A stretch of 38,758 bases of DNA from Hydrogenophaga sp. (GTDB lineage: Bacteria > Pseudomonadota > Gammaproteobacteria > Burkholderiales > Burkholderiaceae_C). The stretch lies in NCBI GenBank assembly GCA_021154985.1, contig JAJNQE010000073.1:1-38758 (forward strand), in the 5' to 3' direction. A program made the translations under genes and the position numbers. This document shows, in pieces, positions 25,470-34,075 of this stretch; the stretch's first letter is position 1; each line of letters begins with the position of its first letter. Below the pieces are notes generated by a model, which worked only from the letters and a program-made list of their open reading frames with translations, was not told where the DNA came from and searched no databases.

Positions 25470-26207
25470 ATGATTGAACTCAAGAACGTCTCCAAGTGGT
25501 ACGGCCCTGTGCAGGTGCTGACCGATTGCTCCACCAACATCCAGAAGGGTGAAGTGGTCGTGGTCTGCGGCCCGTCGGGCTCGGGCAAGTCGACCCTCAT
25601 CAAGACCATCAACGCGCTCGAACCCTTCCAGAAGGGCGAGATCACGGTCGACGGCATCGCGGTGCACGATCCCAAGACCGACCTGCCCAAACTGCGCAGC
25701 CGCGTGGGCATGGTGTTCCAGCACTTCGAACTGTTCCCGCATTTATCAGTGACCGAGAACCTCACGATCGCGCAGATCAAGGTGCTGGGCCGCAACCCCG
25801 ACGACGCGAAGAAGCGCGGCCTGAAAATGCTGGAGCGCGTGGGCCTGATCGCGCACAAGGACAAGTTCCCCGGCCAGCTCTCCGGTGGCCAGCAGCAACG
25901 CGTGGCGATTGCGCGCGCGCTCTCCATGGACCCGATCGTGATGCTGTTTGACGAACCCACCTCGGCGCTCGACCCCGAGATGGTCGGCGAGGTGCTCGAC
26001 GTGATGATCGGCCTGGCGCACGAAGGCATGACCATGATGTGCGTGACGCACGAAATGGGCTTTGCGCGCAAGGTCAGCAACCGCGTGATCTTCATGGACG
26101 TGGGCGGCAAGATCCTGGAAGACTGCTCCAAGGACGACTTCTTCGGCAAACCCGAAGACCGTCAGCCGCGCACCAAGGATTTCCTCAACAAGATCCTGGC
26201 GCACTGA
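25470..26207 (+). CDS. gltL: Glutamate/aspartate ABC transporter ATP-binding protein GltL
   Basis: A 245-residue ABC ATPase of the polar amino acid group. It has Walker A GPSGSGKST (about residues 33-41), Q-loop VFQHFELFPHLSV, signature LSGGQQQRVAIARAL, Walker B VMLFDEPTSALDPE, and H-loop CVTHEMGFA. All key residues are intact. AGGAA precedes the ATG at 25470. It is the last gene of gltIJKL and convergent with the OmpA-type lipoprotein. The 87-base gap between them has short GC stems (for example GCACCC/GGGTGC, 26231-26246) but no T run. Confidence 0.92.
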   Translation: MIELKNVSKWYGPVQVLTDCSTNIQKGEVVVVCGPSGSGKSTLIKTINALEPFQKGEITVDGIAVHDPKTDLPKLRSRVGMVFQHFELFPHLSVTENLTIAQIKVLGRNPDDAKKRGLKMLERVGLIAHKDKFPGQLSGGQQQRVAIARALSMDPIVMLFDEPTSALDPEMVGEVLDVMIGLAHEGMTMMCVTHEMGFARKVSNRVIFMDVGGKILEDCSKDDFFGKPEDRQPRTKDFLNKILAH

Positions 26208-26294
26208 AAGGTCGTCCTGCAACGCAGGGTGCACCCGACAGGGTGCGACACACCGCCTGGGCGAAGCGGGTGCCCGGCCGGGGCGCCCTCGCGT

Positions 26295-26921
26295 TCAACG
26301 GATGGTGACTTGCACCCTGCGGTTGCGCGGTTCCGGCACACCGTCTTTGGTGGGCACGAGAGGGTGCTTTTCTCCGTGCGACTCCAACGTCAAGGCCGAA
26401 GGCTTGATGCCGGCAGCCCGCAATTGGTCGACCACAGCCTGGGCTCTCTGCATGGAGAGCACGGTGTTTCCTTCCGCACTGCCCACGGTGTCGGTGTGGC
26501 CGATGACCACGACCTCCGTGACCGCTCGTTGATCTCTGCTTGTCCAGCGGCTGAGGATTTCCGCAAACAAGGTTTCCGATTCCGTGGTCAGTCGAGTTCC
26601 GCCCGAGATGAAATAGAGCATGAAGTGTTCGGGCCGCGCGGGCTGGGCGGCTTTTGCCTCGCCGAATTCCGCCGAGAGTTGATCGTTTCCCAAGGTGAGG
26701 CCGACGGCCGCACCATCGGTTCCGGCCACCTGCCCTGAGCGCTTCAGGACCTGCTGACCTTTCTGGCCGCTCACGATGACCTCGCCCACGGCGCCATCGG
26801 CATCGGGCACCAGGACCACGTAGGAACGGGGCAGGGTGGGGCTGCAGGCGCTCAGTGCGAGAGCGGCCAGCACTGCGAAAAAAATCGACATCTGCCCGCG
26901 ACGGTTCGGTGTGGTTTGCAT
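26295..26921 (-). CDS. OmpA-family peptidoglycan-binding lipoprotein
   Basis: A 208-residue protein. The N-terminus has a lipoprotein signal: RR in the n-region, then FFAVLAALALSAC with Cys as the lipidation site. The C-terminal half (about residues 105-208) is an OmpA domain: VVVIGHTDTVGSAEGN, then LSMQRAQAVVDQLRAAGI and PEPRNRRVQVTI, the peptidoglycan-binding fold. It would tether the outer membrane to the cell wall. I chose the ATG at 26921 because it keeps the RR; the ATG at 26891 is an alternative. Both ribosome-binding sites are poor. It diverges from the cNMP-patatin/cyclase operon, a pairing that may be functional. Confidence 0.82.
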   Translation of the reverse strand: MQTTPNRRGQMSIFFAVLAALALSACSPTLPRSYVVLVPDADGAVGEVIVSGQKGQQVLKRSGQVAGTDGAAVGLTLGNDQLSAEFGEAKAAQPARPEHFMLYFISGGTRLTTESETLFAEILSRWTSRDQRAVTEVVVIGHTDTVGSAEGNTVLSMQRAQAVVDQLRAAGIKPSALTLESHGEKHPLVPTKDGVPEPRNRRVQVTIR

Positions 26922-27117
26922 GCTTGTGGGTTCGATGGTTGACGAGACAGAGGGCGGTTGCCCATGCGAACTGTGCCTTGTCGTGGAAAGCCAGTCTGGG
27001 CAGGCGAGTTTGCATCGGCATGCCATGCATTGCCAACCATCTGCGCGCCTGTTCATCTGTTTGGGGGAAGGACCGGTGTGCGTGGCCCGCTGTCGAGGAG
27101 ATCGGTCGGCCATTGGC

Positions 27118-27146
27118 TTGTCGCGGTGTGCAAATCCCCTGATACT
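27118..27146 (+). promoter_or_regulatory. Probable sigma-70 promoter of the cNMP-patatin/cyclase operon
   Basis: The 306-base gap 26922-27227 separates divergent genes. It holds TTGTCG (27118-27123) and GATACT (27141-27146), 17 bases apart, each matching four of six consensus bases. Transcription would begin near 27153, with a leader of about 75 bases. Otherwise I see only the lower-GC DNA expected for a divergent regulatory region, and no gene or repeat. Confidence 0.4.
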
Positions 27147-27227
27147 TCTGGTTACTGAGGGGGCGAGGCTCAGTGGAGCCACTGGGGTCTTCTGTTCTCG
27201 CGTGTTTCGTCAAACCGAGAGCACAAC

Positions 27228-29141
27228 ATGACAGCCGACGCCACGGAACTCGAACAGCGGCGTGCCTTGCTGGCACCGTATCTGATCAGCAACTTTCCCG
27301 GAATTGACGAAGCAACGCTGCGCAGCATCCAGGACAGCGTTCAATGGGTTCACCTCGGTGCAGGCGATGTGCTCATGGAGCAGGGCACGCCCGGGGATGC
27401 CGCCTACCTCACCATCAGCGGTCGGCTGCGCGTGTACGTCAAGGCCGACAACGGCGAGTCCCGCATGGTGCGCGAACTGGGGCGCGGCGAAATCACCGGT
27501 GAGATCAGCCTCTACACCGACGCACCGCGGTCGGCCACGGTGGTCGCCATTCGGGGCAGTGTGGTGGCCCGTCTGGACAAGGCACGTTTCCGTCAGCTGG
27601 TGGGGCGCAACCCGCAGGTTTCGATTGCCCTGACCCGAAAGATCATTGATCGTCTGCAGACCCAGTACGACCGCCGTCCCTTGCCGCCACCGGTGGCGCT
27701 CACCTTGCTCCCGATCACCCGAGGCGTGGATTCGTTTGCCTTCGCGCAGCGCCTGACCGACGCGCTGGGGCGTTTTGGAAGGGCTTGCTGGGTGGACGCC
27801 TCCAGTGTTCGAACAAAGTCATCGAGCGCCGAAGACCGGGACGATTCGCCCTCGACCTACGAAATGTCGGTGGTCCTGGAGGATCTGGAGGCTGACCACG
27901 ATTTTGTTTTGATGGTTGCCGACACCGAGCCCAACGAATGGACACGCCTGTGCATCAACCAGAGCGATGAGGTGCTCTTGCTGGCAGATGCGACGCAGCC
28001 GCCGGCCATTCACGAGGTGGAGCGTGCCTACATGCTGCATCGGGTGCCGCGCAGCGAGTCTGCCGAGACCCTGGTGTTGCTGCACCCCAAGAACACCCAA
28101 TCGCCCATGGGCATGCGCCGCTGGATTGATCGCAGGCCGGTCACCGGTCATGTCAATTTGCGCCCCGAACTGGACAGCGACATCGCGCGGCTGGCTCGGC
28201 TGGTCAGCCGCAATGCGGTCGGGCTGGTGCTGGCCGGGGGTGGAGCCCGCGGCTTTGCGCACCTGGGCATCTGGAAGGTGCTTGACGAGCTGGGCATCGA
28301 GATCGACTGCGTGGGCGGAACCAGCATGGGGGCGGTGATGGCCGCTGCCATCGCCTCCGACCGTGACATCCCGACCACCATCGGCGTGATCAAGCAAGCC
28401 TTCAAGATCAACCCGACCGGGGACTACAGCCTCTTGCCCCTGATCTCGTTGATCAAGGGCGCGCGAGTGCGCTCCGTGGTGGAGCGATCCATCCATTCGC
28501 TCATGGGCGGGCCGATCGACATCGTCGATCTGTGGAAAGGCTATTTCTGCATCGCCAGCAATTACTCGCGGGGCTGTGAAACGCAGTGCCACAAGGGCGA
28601 TCTCGGCCGTTCGCTGCGGGCCAGCATTGCCATTCCCGGGGCCTTGCCGCCGGTGGTGATGGAGGGCGAACTGTTTTGTGATGGCGGCACGTTCAACAAC
28701 TTCCCTGCCGATGTCATGCGTGGCATGCGCGGTGTGGGCAAGGTGATCGGTGTGGATCTCAGCGCCCGCAGTGTCCGCCGGCTGGAGTTCGATGAAATGC
28801 CCAGTGCCTGGCGGGTGCTGTTGGATCGCTTGCGACCACGCAAGAAGCGGCGCTACCGCGTGCCCTCGCTGGTGGCTTACCTGCTCAACGTGTCCATCCT
28901 CTACAGCGTGTCGAGGCAATCGCAGTCCCGCCAGCAGACCGATCTCTATTTCAACCCGCCGCTGGCCCATTTCGGCTTCTTGCAGTGGAACCGGTTCTCG
29001 GCCATCGTGAAGCGGGGAGACGCCCATGCGCGCGAGGTGGTGGCGGCCCTCAGCCTTGCCGAGAAGCGGGCCTGGGGCATCAAGGACACCCCGGCCGAGG
29101 CGGCGCCCCGACCAGCGAGCGCAGCACCGCCTGAACCATGA
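27228..29141 (+). CDS. Cyclic-nucleotide-binding patatin-like phospholipase (NTE/RssA-type)
   Basis: A 637-residue, three-part cytoplasmic or membrane-associated protein. Residues about 35-145 form a cNMP-binding domain (GEITGEISLYTDAPRSAT phosphate-binding cassette). About 160-310 is a linker region seen in NTE-type proteins. About 330-530 is the patatin hydrolase: oxyanion loop GGGARG (337-342), nucleophile Ser366 in GTSMG, and the catalytic aspartate Asp485 in CDGG. The family is lysophospholipase-like; human NTE is a relative. Ligand binding would gate the lipase. The stop overlaps the cyclase start by four bases (ATGA), so both proteins are made together. The C-terminus is Pro/Ala-rich. 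Confidence 0.88.
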   Translation: MTADATELEQRRALLAPYLISNFPGIDEATLRSIQDSVQWVHLGAGDVLMEQGTPGDAAYLTISGRLRVYVKADNGESRMVRELGRGEITGEISLYTDAPRSATVVAIRGSVVARLDKARFRQLVGRNPQVSIALTRKIIDRLQTQYDRRPLPPPVALTLLPITRGVDSFAFAQRLTDALGRFGRACWVDASSVRTKSSSAEDRDDSPSTYEMSVVLEDLEADHDFVLMVADTEPNEWTRLCINQSDEVLLLADATQPPAIHEVERAYMLHRVPRSESAETLVLLHPKNTQSPMGMRRWIDRRPVTGHVNLRPELDSDIARLARLVSRNAVGLVLAGGGARGFAHLGIWKVLDELGIEIDCVGGTSMGAVMAAAIASDRDIPTTIGVIKQAFKINPTGDYSLLPLISLIKGARVRSVVERSIHSLMGGPIDIVDLWKGYFCIASNYSRGCETQCHKGDLGRSLRASIAIPGALPPVVMEGELFCDGGTFNNFPADVMRGMRGVGKVIGVDLSARSVRRLEFDEMPSAWRVLLDRLRPRKKRRYRVPSLVAYLLNVSILYSVSRQSQSRQQTDLYFNPPLAHFGFLQWNRFSAIVKRGDAHAREVVAALSLAEKRAWGIKDTPAEAAPRPASAAPPEP

Positions 29142-31288
29142 GAAGACTCTCCCTGCGTGCGGTCGCCGCGCTGCTCAGCATGGTGACGGCGGTGCTGGGC
29201 GTGGCGCTGGTCTTGTTTGAGCCGCTGGCACTGCAGACGCTCCGGCACCAGGGGTTTGATCAGTACCAGCGCTGGAAGCCCCGCGTCTACGAACCCTTGC
29301 CCGTGAGAATCATCGACATCGATGAGACCAGTCTGGACAAAATCGGTCAGTGGCCGTGGCCCCGCACCCGGCTCGCGCAGCTGGTCGAGCAACTCGGCCG
29401 GCACGGCACGGCGGCCATCGGTTTCGACGTGGTGTTCGCCGAACCCGATCGCACCTCGCCCAGGCGCGCATCCGCCGATTGGTCTTTGTCACCCTCGGCC
29501 CAAGCGGCGCTGGCCGGACTGCCCGACCACGACGCCGTGTTTGCCGAAGCGATCGCCGGACACAACGTGGTCCTGGGTTTTGCGCTGCGCAGCGATGCCG
29601 CGTCGCCGAGCGCGGGCCGTGATGTGCTGCCGAATGCGCCGTACCGGTACGTCTGGTTGGGTGAGCCCAGCCCGCAGGCGCTGCACGCGTTTCCAGCTGT
29701 GGTGTCTTCGCTGCCGCAGCTCGATGCTGCAGCGCAGGGCAACGGTGCACTGACCTTTGTGCCCGACGGCGACGGCGTGGTCCGCCGCGTGCCGCTGGTG
29801 CTGTCTGTGGCAGACAAGCTGGTGCCCAGCCTCAGCGCCGAACTGCTCCGGTTGGCCCAGGGCCTCGACAACCACTTTCTGAAAAGCGCCGGTGGCGGAG
29901 TCCACGCGCTTGAGATGGTGCGCATCGGCTCGCTGAGCCTGCCCACCAACGCGCGTGGAGAGATATGGCTTCACTACACCAGGGAACAACCCGAGCGCTA
30001 CGTGCCGGCCTGGCAGGTGTTGGCGGGTGCGGTCGATCCCGCGCTGCTGGATGACCACATCGTGCTGGTGGGCAGTTCGGCGCAGGGTCTGCTGGACCTG
30101 CGCTTCAACCCACTGGGCCGGGTCATGCCCGGCGTCGAGGCGCACGCGCAAGCGCTTGAGCAAGCGCTCGCAGGCCACTTTCTCAACCGCCCCGCCTGGG
30201 CGCAGGCGGGCGAGGCGATCGTGGTGGCGCTGGGTTGTGTGCTGGTGGTCTGGATCGGCATGCTGGTGCCATCGCTGTGGGCCGCTGCAGCGTCGTTCGC
30301 GCTGGTGGCGGGTTTGCTTTGGGGCGGGTGGTGGGCGTTCGCCAGCCACCGGCTGTTGCTGGACAGTTTCACACCCGCTCTGGCGCTGACGCTGGCATTT
30401 GTCCTGTCCAGCCTGTGCCGGCATTTCTGGAGCGAGCGTCAGCAGCGATGGGTCAAGGAAGCGTTTTCCCGTTATGTCTCGCCCAACCGGGTGGAGCATT
30501 TGATGAGCAACCCGGGCCAGCTCGAACTCGGCGGCAAGCGACAGCACTGCAGTTTCATCTTCACCGACCTGACGGGTTTCACGACCTTGATGGAATCGAT
30601 CGATCCAGCTGCTGCGGTGAGCCTGCTCAACGGCTATCTGGAGGAAATGATCTCCATCGCCTTTCGGCACCAGGGCACCCTGGATCGCATCGTGGGCGAT
30701 GCCCTGGCGATCATGTTTTCTGCTCCAGTGGTTCAGGCCGACCACGCGCAGCGTGCACTGGATTGCGCGATGGAAATGCATGCCTTCGCCACGGTGTACG
30801 CGAGGGACTTGCAGGCCAGGGGCATCGCCTTTGGCCACACCCGGTTTGGCGTGCACTCCGGCGAAGTCATCGTCGGGAACTTCGGCGGCAACGCCATCTT
30901 CGACTACCGTGCGCTGGGCGACCCCGTCAACACCGCAGCCCGTCTGGAGAGCGTCAACAAGCACCTCGGCACGCTCATCTGTGTGTCGGAATCCACCCTG
31001 TCTGCCTGTGCCCCTTGCGAGGTCCGGCCCGTCGGGCGGCTCGTGCTCATGGGCAAGCGCACAGCCCTGCAGGTGTTCGAACCCTTGTCAGAACCTGCGC
31101 CTGCGGGATACGCGCCCACCGCGCTCTACCAGCGCGCGTATGAGGCGGTGCGTGATGGCGATCCGGAGGCAAACGAGAAATTCGACCGCTTGCGCGAGAG
31201 CCACCCGGACGATCCGCTGGTGGTCATGTACAGCGCCAGGCTGGCGCAGGGAGAGCTGGGCGACGAGATCGTGCTCAGCGCCAAGTGA
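29138..31288 (+). CDS. CHASE2-domain class III adenylate/guanylate cyclase
   Basis: A 716-residue sensor cyclase. An N-terminal membrane helix (about residues 5-28) is followed by a CHASE2 extracytoplasmic domain (about 40-340), three membrane helices (about 350-430), and a class III cyclase domain (about 470-650). The metal-binding aspartates are Asp477 (FTDLTGF) and Asp521 (IVGDALAIMF), the usual 44 residues apart. The transition-state Asn and Arg lie in VNTAARLES. The purine-contact positions read Arg (LDRIVGD) and Arg (FDYRALGD) rather than the common Lys and Asp/Thr, so ATP or GTP specificity cannot be assumed. It is co-translated with the cNMP-binding patatin, the likely receptor of its product. 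Confidence 0.88.
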   Translation: MRRLSLRAVAALLSMVTAVLGVALVLFEPLALQTLRHQGFDQYQRWKPRVYEPLPVRIIDIDETSLDKIGQWPWPRTRLAQLVEQLGRHGTAAIGFDVVFAEPDRTSPRRASADWSLSPSAQAALAGLPDHDAVFAEAIAGHNVVLGFALRSDAASPSAGRDVLPNAPYRYVWLGEPSPQALHAFPAVVSSLPQLDAAAQGNGALTFVPDGDGVVRRVPLVLSVADKLVPSLSAELLRLAQGLDNHFLKSAGGGVHALEMVRIGSLSLPTNARGEIWLHYTREQPERYVPAWQVLAGAVDPALLDDHIVLVGSSAQGLLDLRFNPLGRVMPGVEAHAQALEQALAGHFLNRPAWAQAGEAIVVALGCVLVVWIGMLVPSLWAAAASFALVAGLLWGGWWAFASHRLLLDSFTPALALTLAFVLSSLCRHFWSERQQRWVKEAFSRYVSPNRVEHLMSNPGQLELGGKRQHCSFIFTDLTGFTTLMESIDPAAAVSLLNGYLEEMISIAFRHQGTLDRIVGDALAIMFSAPVVQADHAQRALDCAMEMHAFATVYARDLQARGIAFGHTRFGVHSGEVIVGNFGGNAIFDYRALGDPVNTAARLESVNKHLGTLICVSESTLSACAPCEVRPVGRLVLMGKRTALQVFEPLSEPAPAGYAPTALYQRAYEAVRDGDPEANEKFDRLRESHPDDPLVVMYSARLAQGELGDEIVLSAK

Positions 31289-31322
31289 GGCTTACCCGAG
31301 CAGGCTTAACCAAGCAGGCTTA
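31289..31322. repeat. Short tandem repeat, 14-base unit
   Basis: GGCTTACCCGAGCA (31289-31302), GGCTTAACCAAGCA (31303-31316) and a partial GGCTTA (31317-31322) follow directly. It fills the gap between the cyclase stop and the FecR stop, which itself is the TAA inside the third unit. Its role is unknown; it may just be slippage. Confidence 0.6.
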
Positions 31323-31796
31323 CTCTTCTTCGACTTTGAGCAAGAACTGCGTGCCCCGCACACCGATCATGCCGGTGGGGGTCTTCACGGTCACGGCGTC
31401 GGGTTGCAACTTCGCGATGACGCCCGACACGTAATTCAGCGTGCCCTTGCCCATGCGGGCACCGAGCTTGAGCTTGCCTTCACTCGGCTCATACAGGTAC
31501 TCGTCCACGGTGAGCAGCGTGTTGGGCCCGAAAGACATCATGGTGTTGTCCTTGAACGTGACGCCCATGCTGGACTGCGCCTCGGTCTTGAGCGCGCTGC
31601 CCTGATGCAGCGGAGTCCCAGGCTCGGCAATGACAACCTTGCCGTTGGTGGTGACCGTGGCCGTGCCCTTGACGTTCTTGACGTGGCCCACCGGTGCGGT
31701 GTCCTGGGCCGATGCGGTCCCGCTCCACACAACCAGGCCCAGGCTGACCGCCAGCACGAGGCGGCGACCGGAACATCTCAATGGATTGGTGAACAT
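31320..31796 (-). CDS. FecR-domain protein, periplasmic
   Basis: A 158-residue exported protein. The signal peptide has RR and a hydrophobic core, with cleavage at TASA-QDT (about residue 30). The FecR domain follows: VGHVKNVKGTATVTTNGKVV, then GVTFKDNTMMSFGPNTLLTV and TPTGMIGVRGTQFLLKV, a beta-rich pattern seen in FecR/LysM-type regulatory modules. AGAGG precedes the ATG. It converges on the CHASE2 cyclase. FecR-domain proteins often neighbour CHASE2 cyclases, and an extracytoplasmic role in sensing or in controlling the cyclase is possible, but inferred. Confidence 0.85.
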   Translation of the reverse strand: MFTNPLRCSGRRLVLAVSLGLVVWSGTASAQDTAPVGHVKNVKGTATVTTNGKVVIAEPGTPLHQGSALKTEAQSSMGVTFKDNTMMSFGPNTLLTVDEYLYEPSEGKLKLGARMGKGTLNYVSGVIAKLQPDAVTVKTPTGMIGVRGTQFLLKVEEE

Positions 31797-32082
31797 GACC
31801 TCTACCCTGTGCGCAAAAGAATGGTGGGACGGTGTCGTCCAGTTTCTCGCGGCAGAAGTGCAGTTCGGCTGGGTGAGGCGGGCGACGAAAGGAATGATAA
31901 GCCGTCTGAATGGAAAGGGGTGATGCGTTCTGGACGTTTGTCCAACTTGTGTTGGCCCGGCGCATGGTTTTTGTAGGTCAAAAGAATTGACCTTCGGGCC
32001 TGCCGGTTCGTCTGCGGCGGAAGCCTCGCCATCGGCGTCGATCTCACGCAGGCGCCCGCCCCGTCTTTGCGAGAATCGGGTC

Positions 32083-33132
32083 ATGAGCACATCTCCCCAA
32101 CCCACCGCGATCACGATCACCCGCCCCGACGACTGGCACCTGCACGTGCGCGATGGCGACGCCCTGCGCACCGTGGTGCCGCACACTGCCGCCCAGTTCG
32201 GGCGCGCGATCATCATGCCCAACCTCAAGCCGCCGGTGACCACGGCGGCGCAGGCCGTGGCCTACCGCGAGCGCATCCGCGCTGCCGTGCCCGCCGGTGT
32301 GAGCTTCGAGCCGCTGATGACGCTCTACCTCACCGACAACCTGCCCGCCGACGAAATCGCGCGCGCCAAAGATGCCGGCGTGGTGGCTCTCAAGCTCTAC
32401 CCCGCAGGCGCCACCACCAACAGCGACGCCGGCGTGACCGACATCCGCAAGACCTACAAGACGCTCGAAGCCATGCAGCGCGCGGGGCTGCTGCTGCTGG
32501 TGCACGGCGAAGTGACTTCGGCCGACATCGACCTGTTCGACCGCGAGGCGGTGTTCATCGACCAGCAGATGATCCCGCTGCGCCGGGACTTCCCCGAGCT
32601 CAAGGTGGTGTTCGAACACATCACCACCCGGGAGGCTGCGCAGTACGTGGCCGAGGCCGGACCGTTCACCGCCGCCACGCTCACCGCGCACCACCTGCTC
32701 TACAACCGCAACGCCATCTTCACCGGCGGTATCCGCCCGCACTACTACTGCCTGCCGGTGCTCAAGCGCGAAACCCACCGCCAGGCCCTGCTGGCCGCCG
32801 CCACCAGCGGCAGCGACCGCTTCTTCCTCGGCACCGACAGCGCACCGCACCCGGCGCACCTGAAAGAACACGCCACGGGCTGTGCCGGTTGCTACACCGC
32901 GCACGCCGCGATCGAGATGTACGCCGAGGCGTTCGAATCGGTGAACGCCCTCGACAAACTGGAAGCCTTCGCCAGCTTCAACGGCCCGGCGTTCTATGGC
33001 CTGCCGCGCAACAGCGGCACCGTGACGCTGAAGCGCGAGAGCTGGACCACGCCCGAGAGCTTCCGCTTCGGCGAAGCCGACCTCAAGCCGCTGCGGGGTG
33101 GAGACATGCTGCCCTGGCGTCTGCAGGCCTGA
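32083..33132 (+). CDS. pyrC: Dihydroorotase (class II, PyrC)
   Basis: A 349-residue metal-dependent amidohydrolase converting carbamoyl-aspartate to dihydroorotate in pyrimidine synthesis. The N-terminal metal motif His19-Leu-His21 (DWHLHVRDG), the carboxylated lysine Lys104 in ALKLYPAGATTNS, HGE, EHITT and LGTDSAPH are all present, and the length is typical for the E. coli-like type. I chose the ATG at 32083, giving MSTSPQPTAITI; a longer in-frame start overlaps upstream non-coding sequence. It is followed by the DUF3025 gene within a few bases. Confidence 0.95.
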   Translation: MSTSPQPTAITITRPDDWHLHVRDGDALRTVVPHTAAQFGRAIIMPNLKPPVTTAAQAVAYRERIRAAVPAGVSFEPLMTLYLTDNLPADEIARAKDAGVVALKLYPAGATTNSDAGVTDIRKTYKTLEAMQRAGLLLLVHGEVTSADIDLFDREAVFIDQQMIPLRRDFPELKVVFEHITTREAAQYVAEAGPFTAATLTAHHLLYNRNAIFTGGIRPHYYCLPVLKRETHRQALLAAATSGSDRFFLGTDSAPHPAHLKEHATGCAGCYTAHAAIEMYAEAFESVNALDKLEAFASFNGPAFYGLPRNSGTVTLKRESWTTPESFRFGEADLKPLRGGDMLPWRLQA

Positions 33133-33137
33133 GCGCC

Positions 33138-33890
33138 TTGACACCAGCGCCCGATTGGTCCGCGCCCTGGCTCGCACCCGTCGCGAGCGAGGGCAGGGCG
33201 GTGTGCTCTGCCGTGACCGAGGGTGCCGCACTCTCGCATGCGCTGGCCGCCGCGAGCGGCTGTCCGGTGCGCTTTGTGCCTCAGGCCGATCTCCCGGCGG
33301 GCACCGCCTACGAGCAGTTCATCTTCGACACCGGCTGCGTGCCTACGCGCGACAACCTGCACGATTTCTTCAACGGCTTGTGCTGGCTGCGCTTTCCACT
33401 CACCAAACAGCGCCTGAACCAACTGCAGGCCGCTGAAATCGCAGCGGCCGGCGTGCGCGAAGTGCGCGGGCCGGTGCGGGATGCACTCACCCTGTTCGAC
33501 GAAAACGCGGCGCTGCTGCAAGCGCCCGAGCCGCTGTGGGAGGCGTTGACCGCGCGCGATTGGCAGCGGCTGTTTGTGACGCTGCGTCCGCTCTGGGCGC
33601 AGGCGAGGCTGGTGCTGTTTGGCCATGCGTTGCTGGAAAAACTGGTCAGCCCCTACAAGTCGATCACGGCACACGTGTTGCGCGAGCCGGTGCCGATGGC
33701 GCTGGGCGACGACCTCGCCGCGTGGGACGCCTGGCTGTCCTCCGGCCTGCGCGCTGCGCAACTCGCCGCCAAGCCCTTCACCCCGCTGCCGGTGCTGGGT
33801 GTACCCGGCTGGTGGCCTGCGAATGAAGCGCCCGGCTTCTACGCCGATGCAGCGGTGTTCCGCCCACCCCGCCCCGCCGCGAGCACCTGA
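33138..33890 (+). CDS. DUF3025 domain-containing protein
   Basis: About 250 residues with the DUF3025 hallmarks YEQFIFDTGCVPTRDNLHDF, then FNGLCWLRFPLTKQRLNQLQ and PVRDALTLFDENAALL. The family is found in many beta- and gammaproteobacteria, and its function is unknown. It starts at a TTG (33138) five bases after the pyrC stop, with no other candidate of strong signal; a GTG further in is possible, so the N-terminus is uncertain. It shares the transcript with pyrC. Confidence 0.82.
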   Translation: MTPAPDWSAPWLAPVASEGRAVCSAVTEGAALSHALAAASGCPVRFVPQADLPAGTAYEQFIFDTGCVPTRDNLHDFFNGLCWLRFPLTKQRLNQLQAAEIAAAGVREVRGPVRDALTLFDENAALLQAPEPLWEALTARDWQRLFVTLRPLWAQARLVLFGHALLEKLVSPYKSITAHVLREPVPMALGDDLAAWDAWLSSGLRAAQLAAKPFTPLPVLGVPGWWPANEAPGFYADAAVFRPPRPAAST

Positions 33891-33906
33891 AATCACGCGG
33901 CCTTGG

Positions 33907-33935
33907 CTTGATTTCGGGTCCGCCAGCCCCATACT
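33907..33935 (+). promoter_or_regulatory. Sigma-32 (RpoH)-type heat-shock promoter for htpX
   Basis: CTTGATT (33907-33913) and CCCCATACT (33927-33935) are separated by 13 bases. The E. coli RpoH consensus is CTTGAA with 13-15 bases before CCCCATnT, so both boxes match well. It lies 17 bases after the upstream gene and about 135 bases before htpX, a known heat-shock gene in E. coli. Confidence 0.6.
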
Positions 33936-33965
33936 GGATTCTCGGTATCATCCGCCGGCCTTCAG

Positions 33966-34022
33966 GGTGGAGCCAGCGCATGGCGCCACCGCGAAAGCGG
34001 GAACCCGCCAGGCCCTCCCTGG
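33966..34022 (+). other. Structured 5' leader of htpX
   Basis: Three potential stems occur in the leader: GGTGG-A-GCC with GGC-G-CCACC (33966-33990), CCGC-GAAA-GCGG (33989-34000, overlapping) and CCAGG with CCTGG (34008-34022). It could be a temperature-sensitive structure or just GC-rich sequence. The ribosome-binding site GGAG (34067-34070) is outside these stems. Confidence 0.3.
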
Positions 34023-34075
34023 GTCACAAGCGCAGTCTGGTTGCCCTTTGGCACCGCTGCAACACTGGAGTAAAC

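Noticed and set aside
26208..26294. Possible terminator between gltL and the OmpA lipoprotein
   Set aside because: Short GC stems exist but no T run follows on either strand, so a Rho-independent terminator is not supported.
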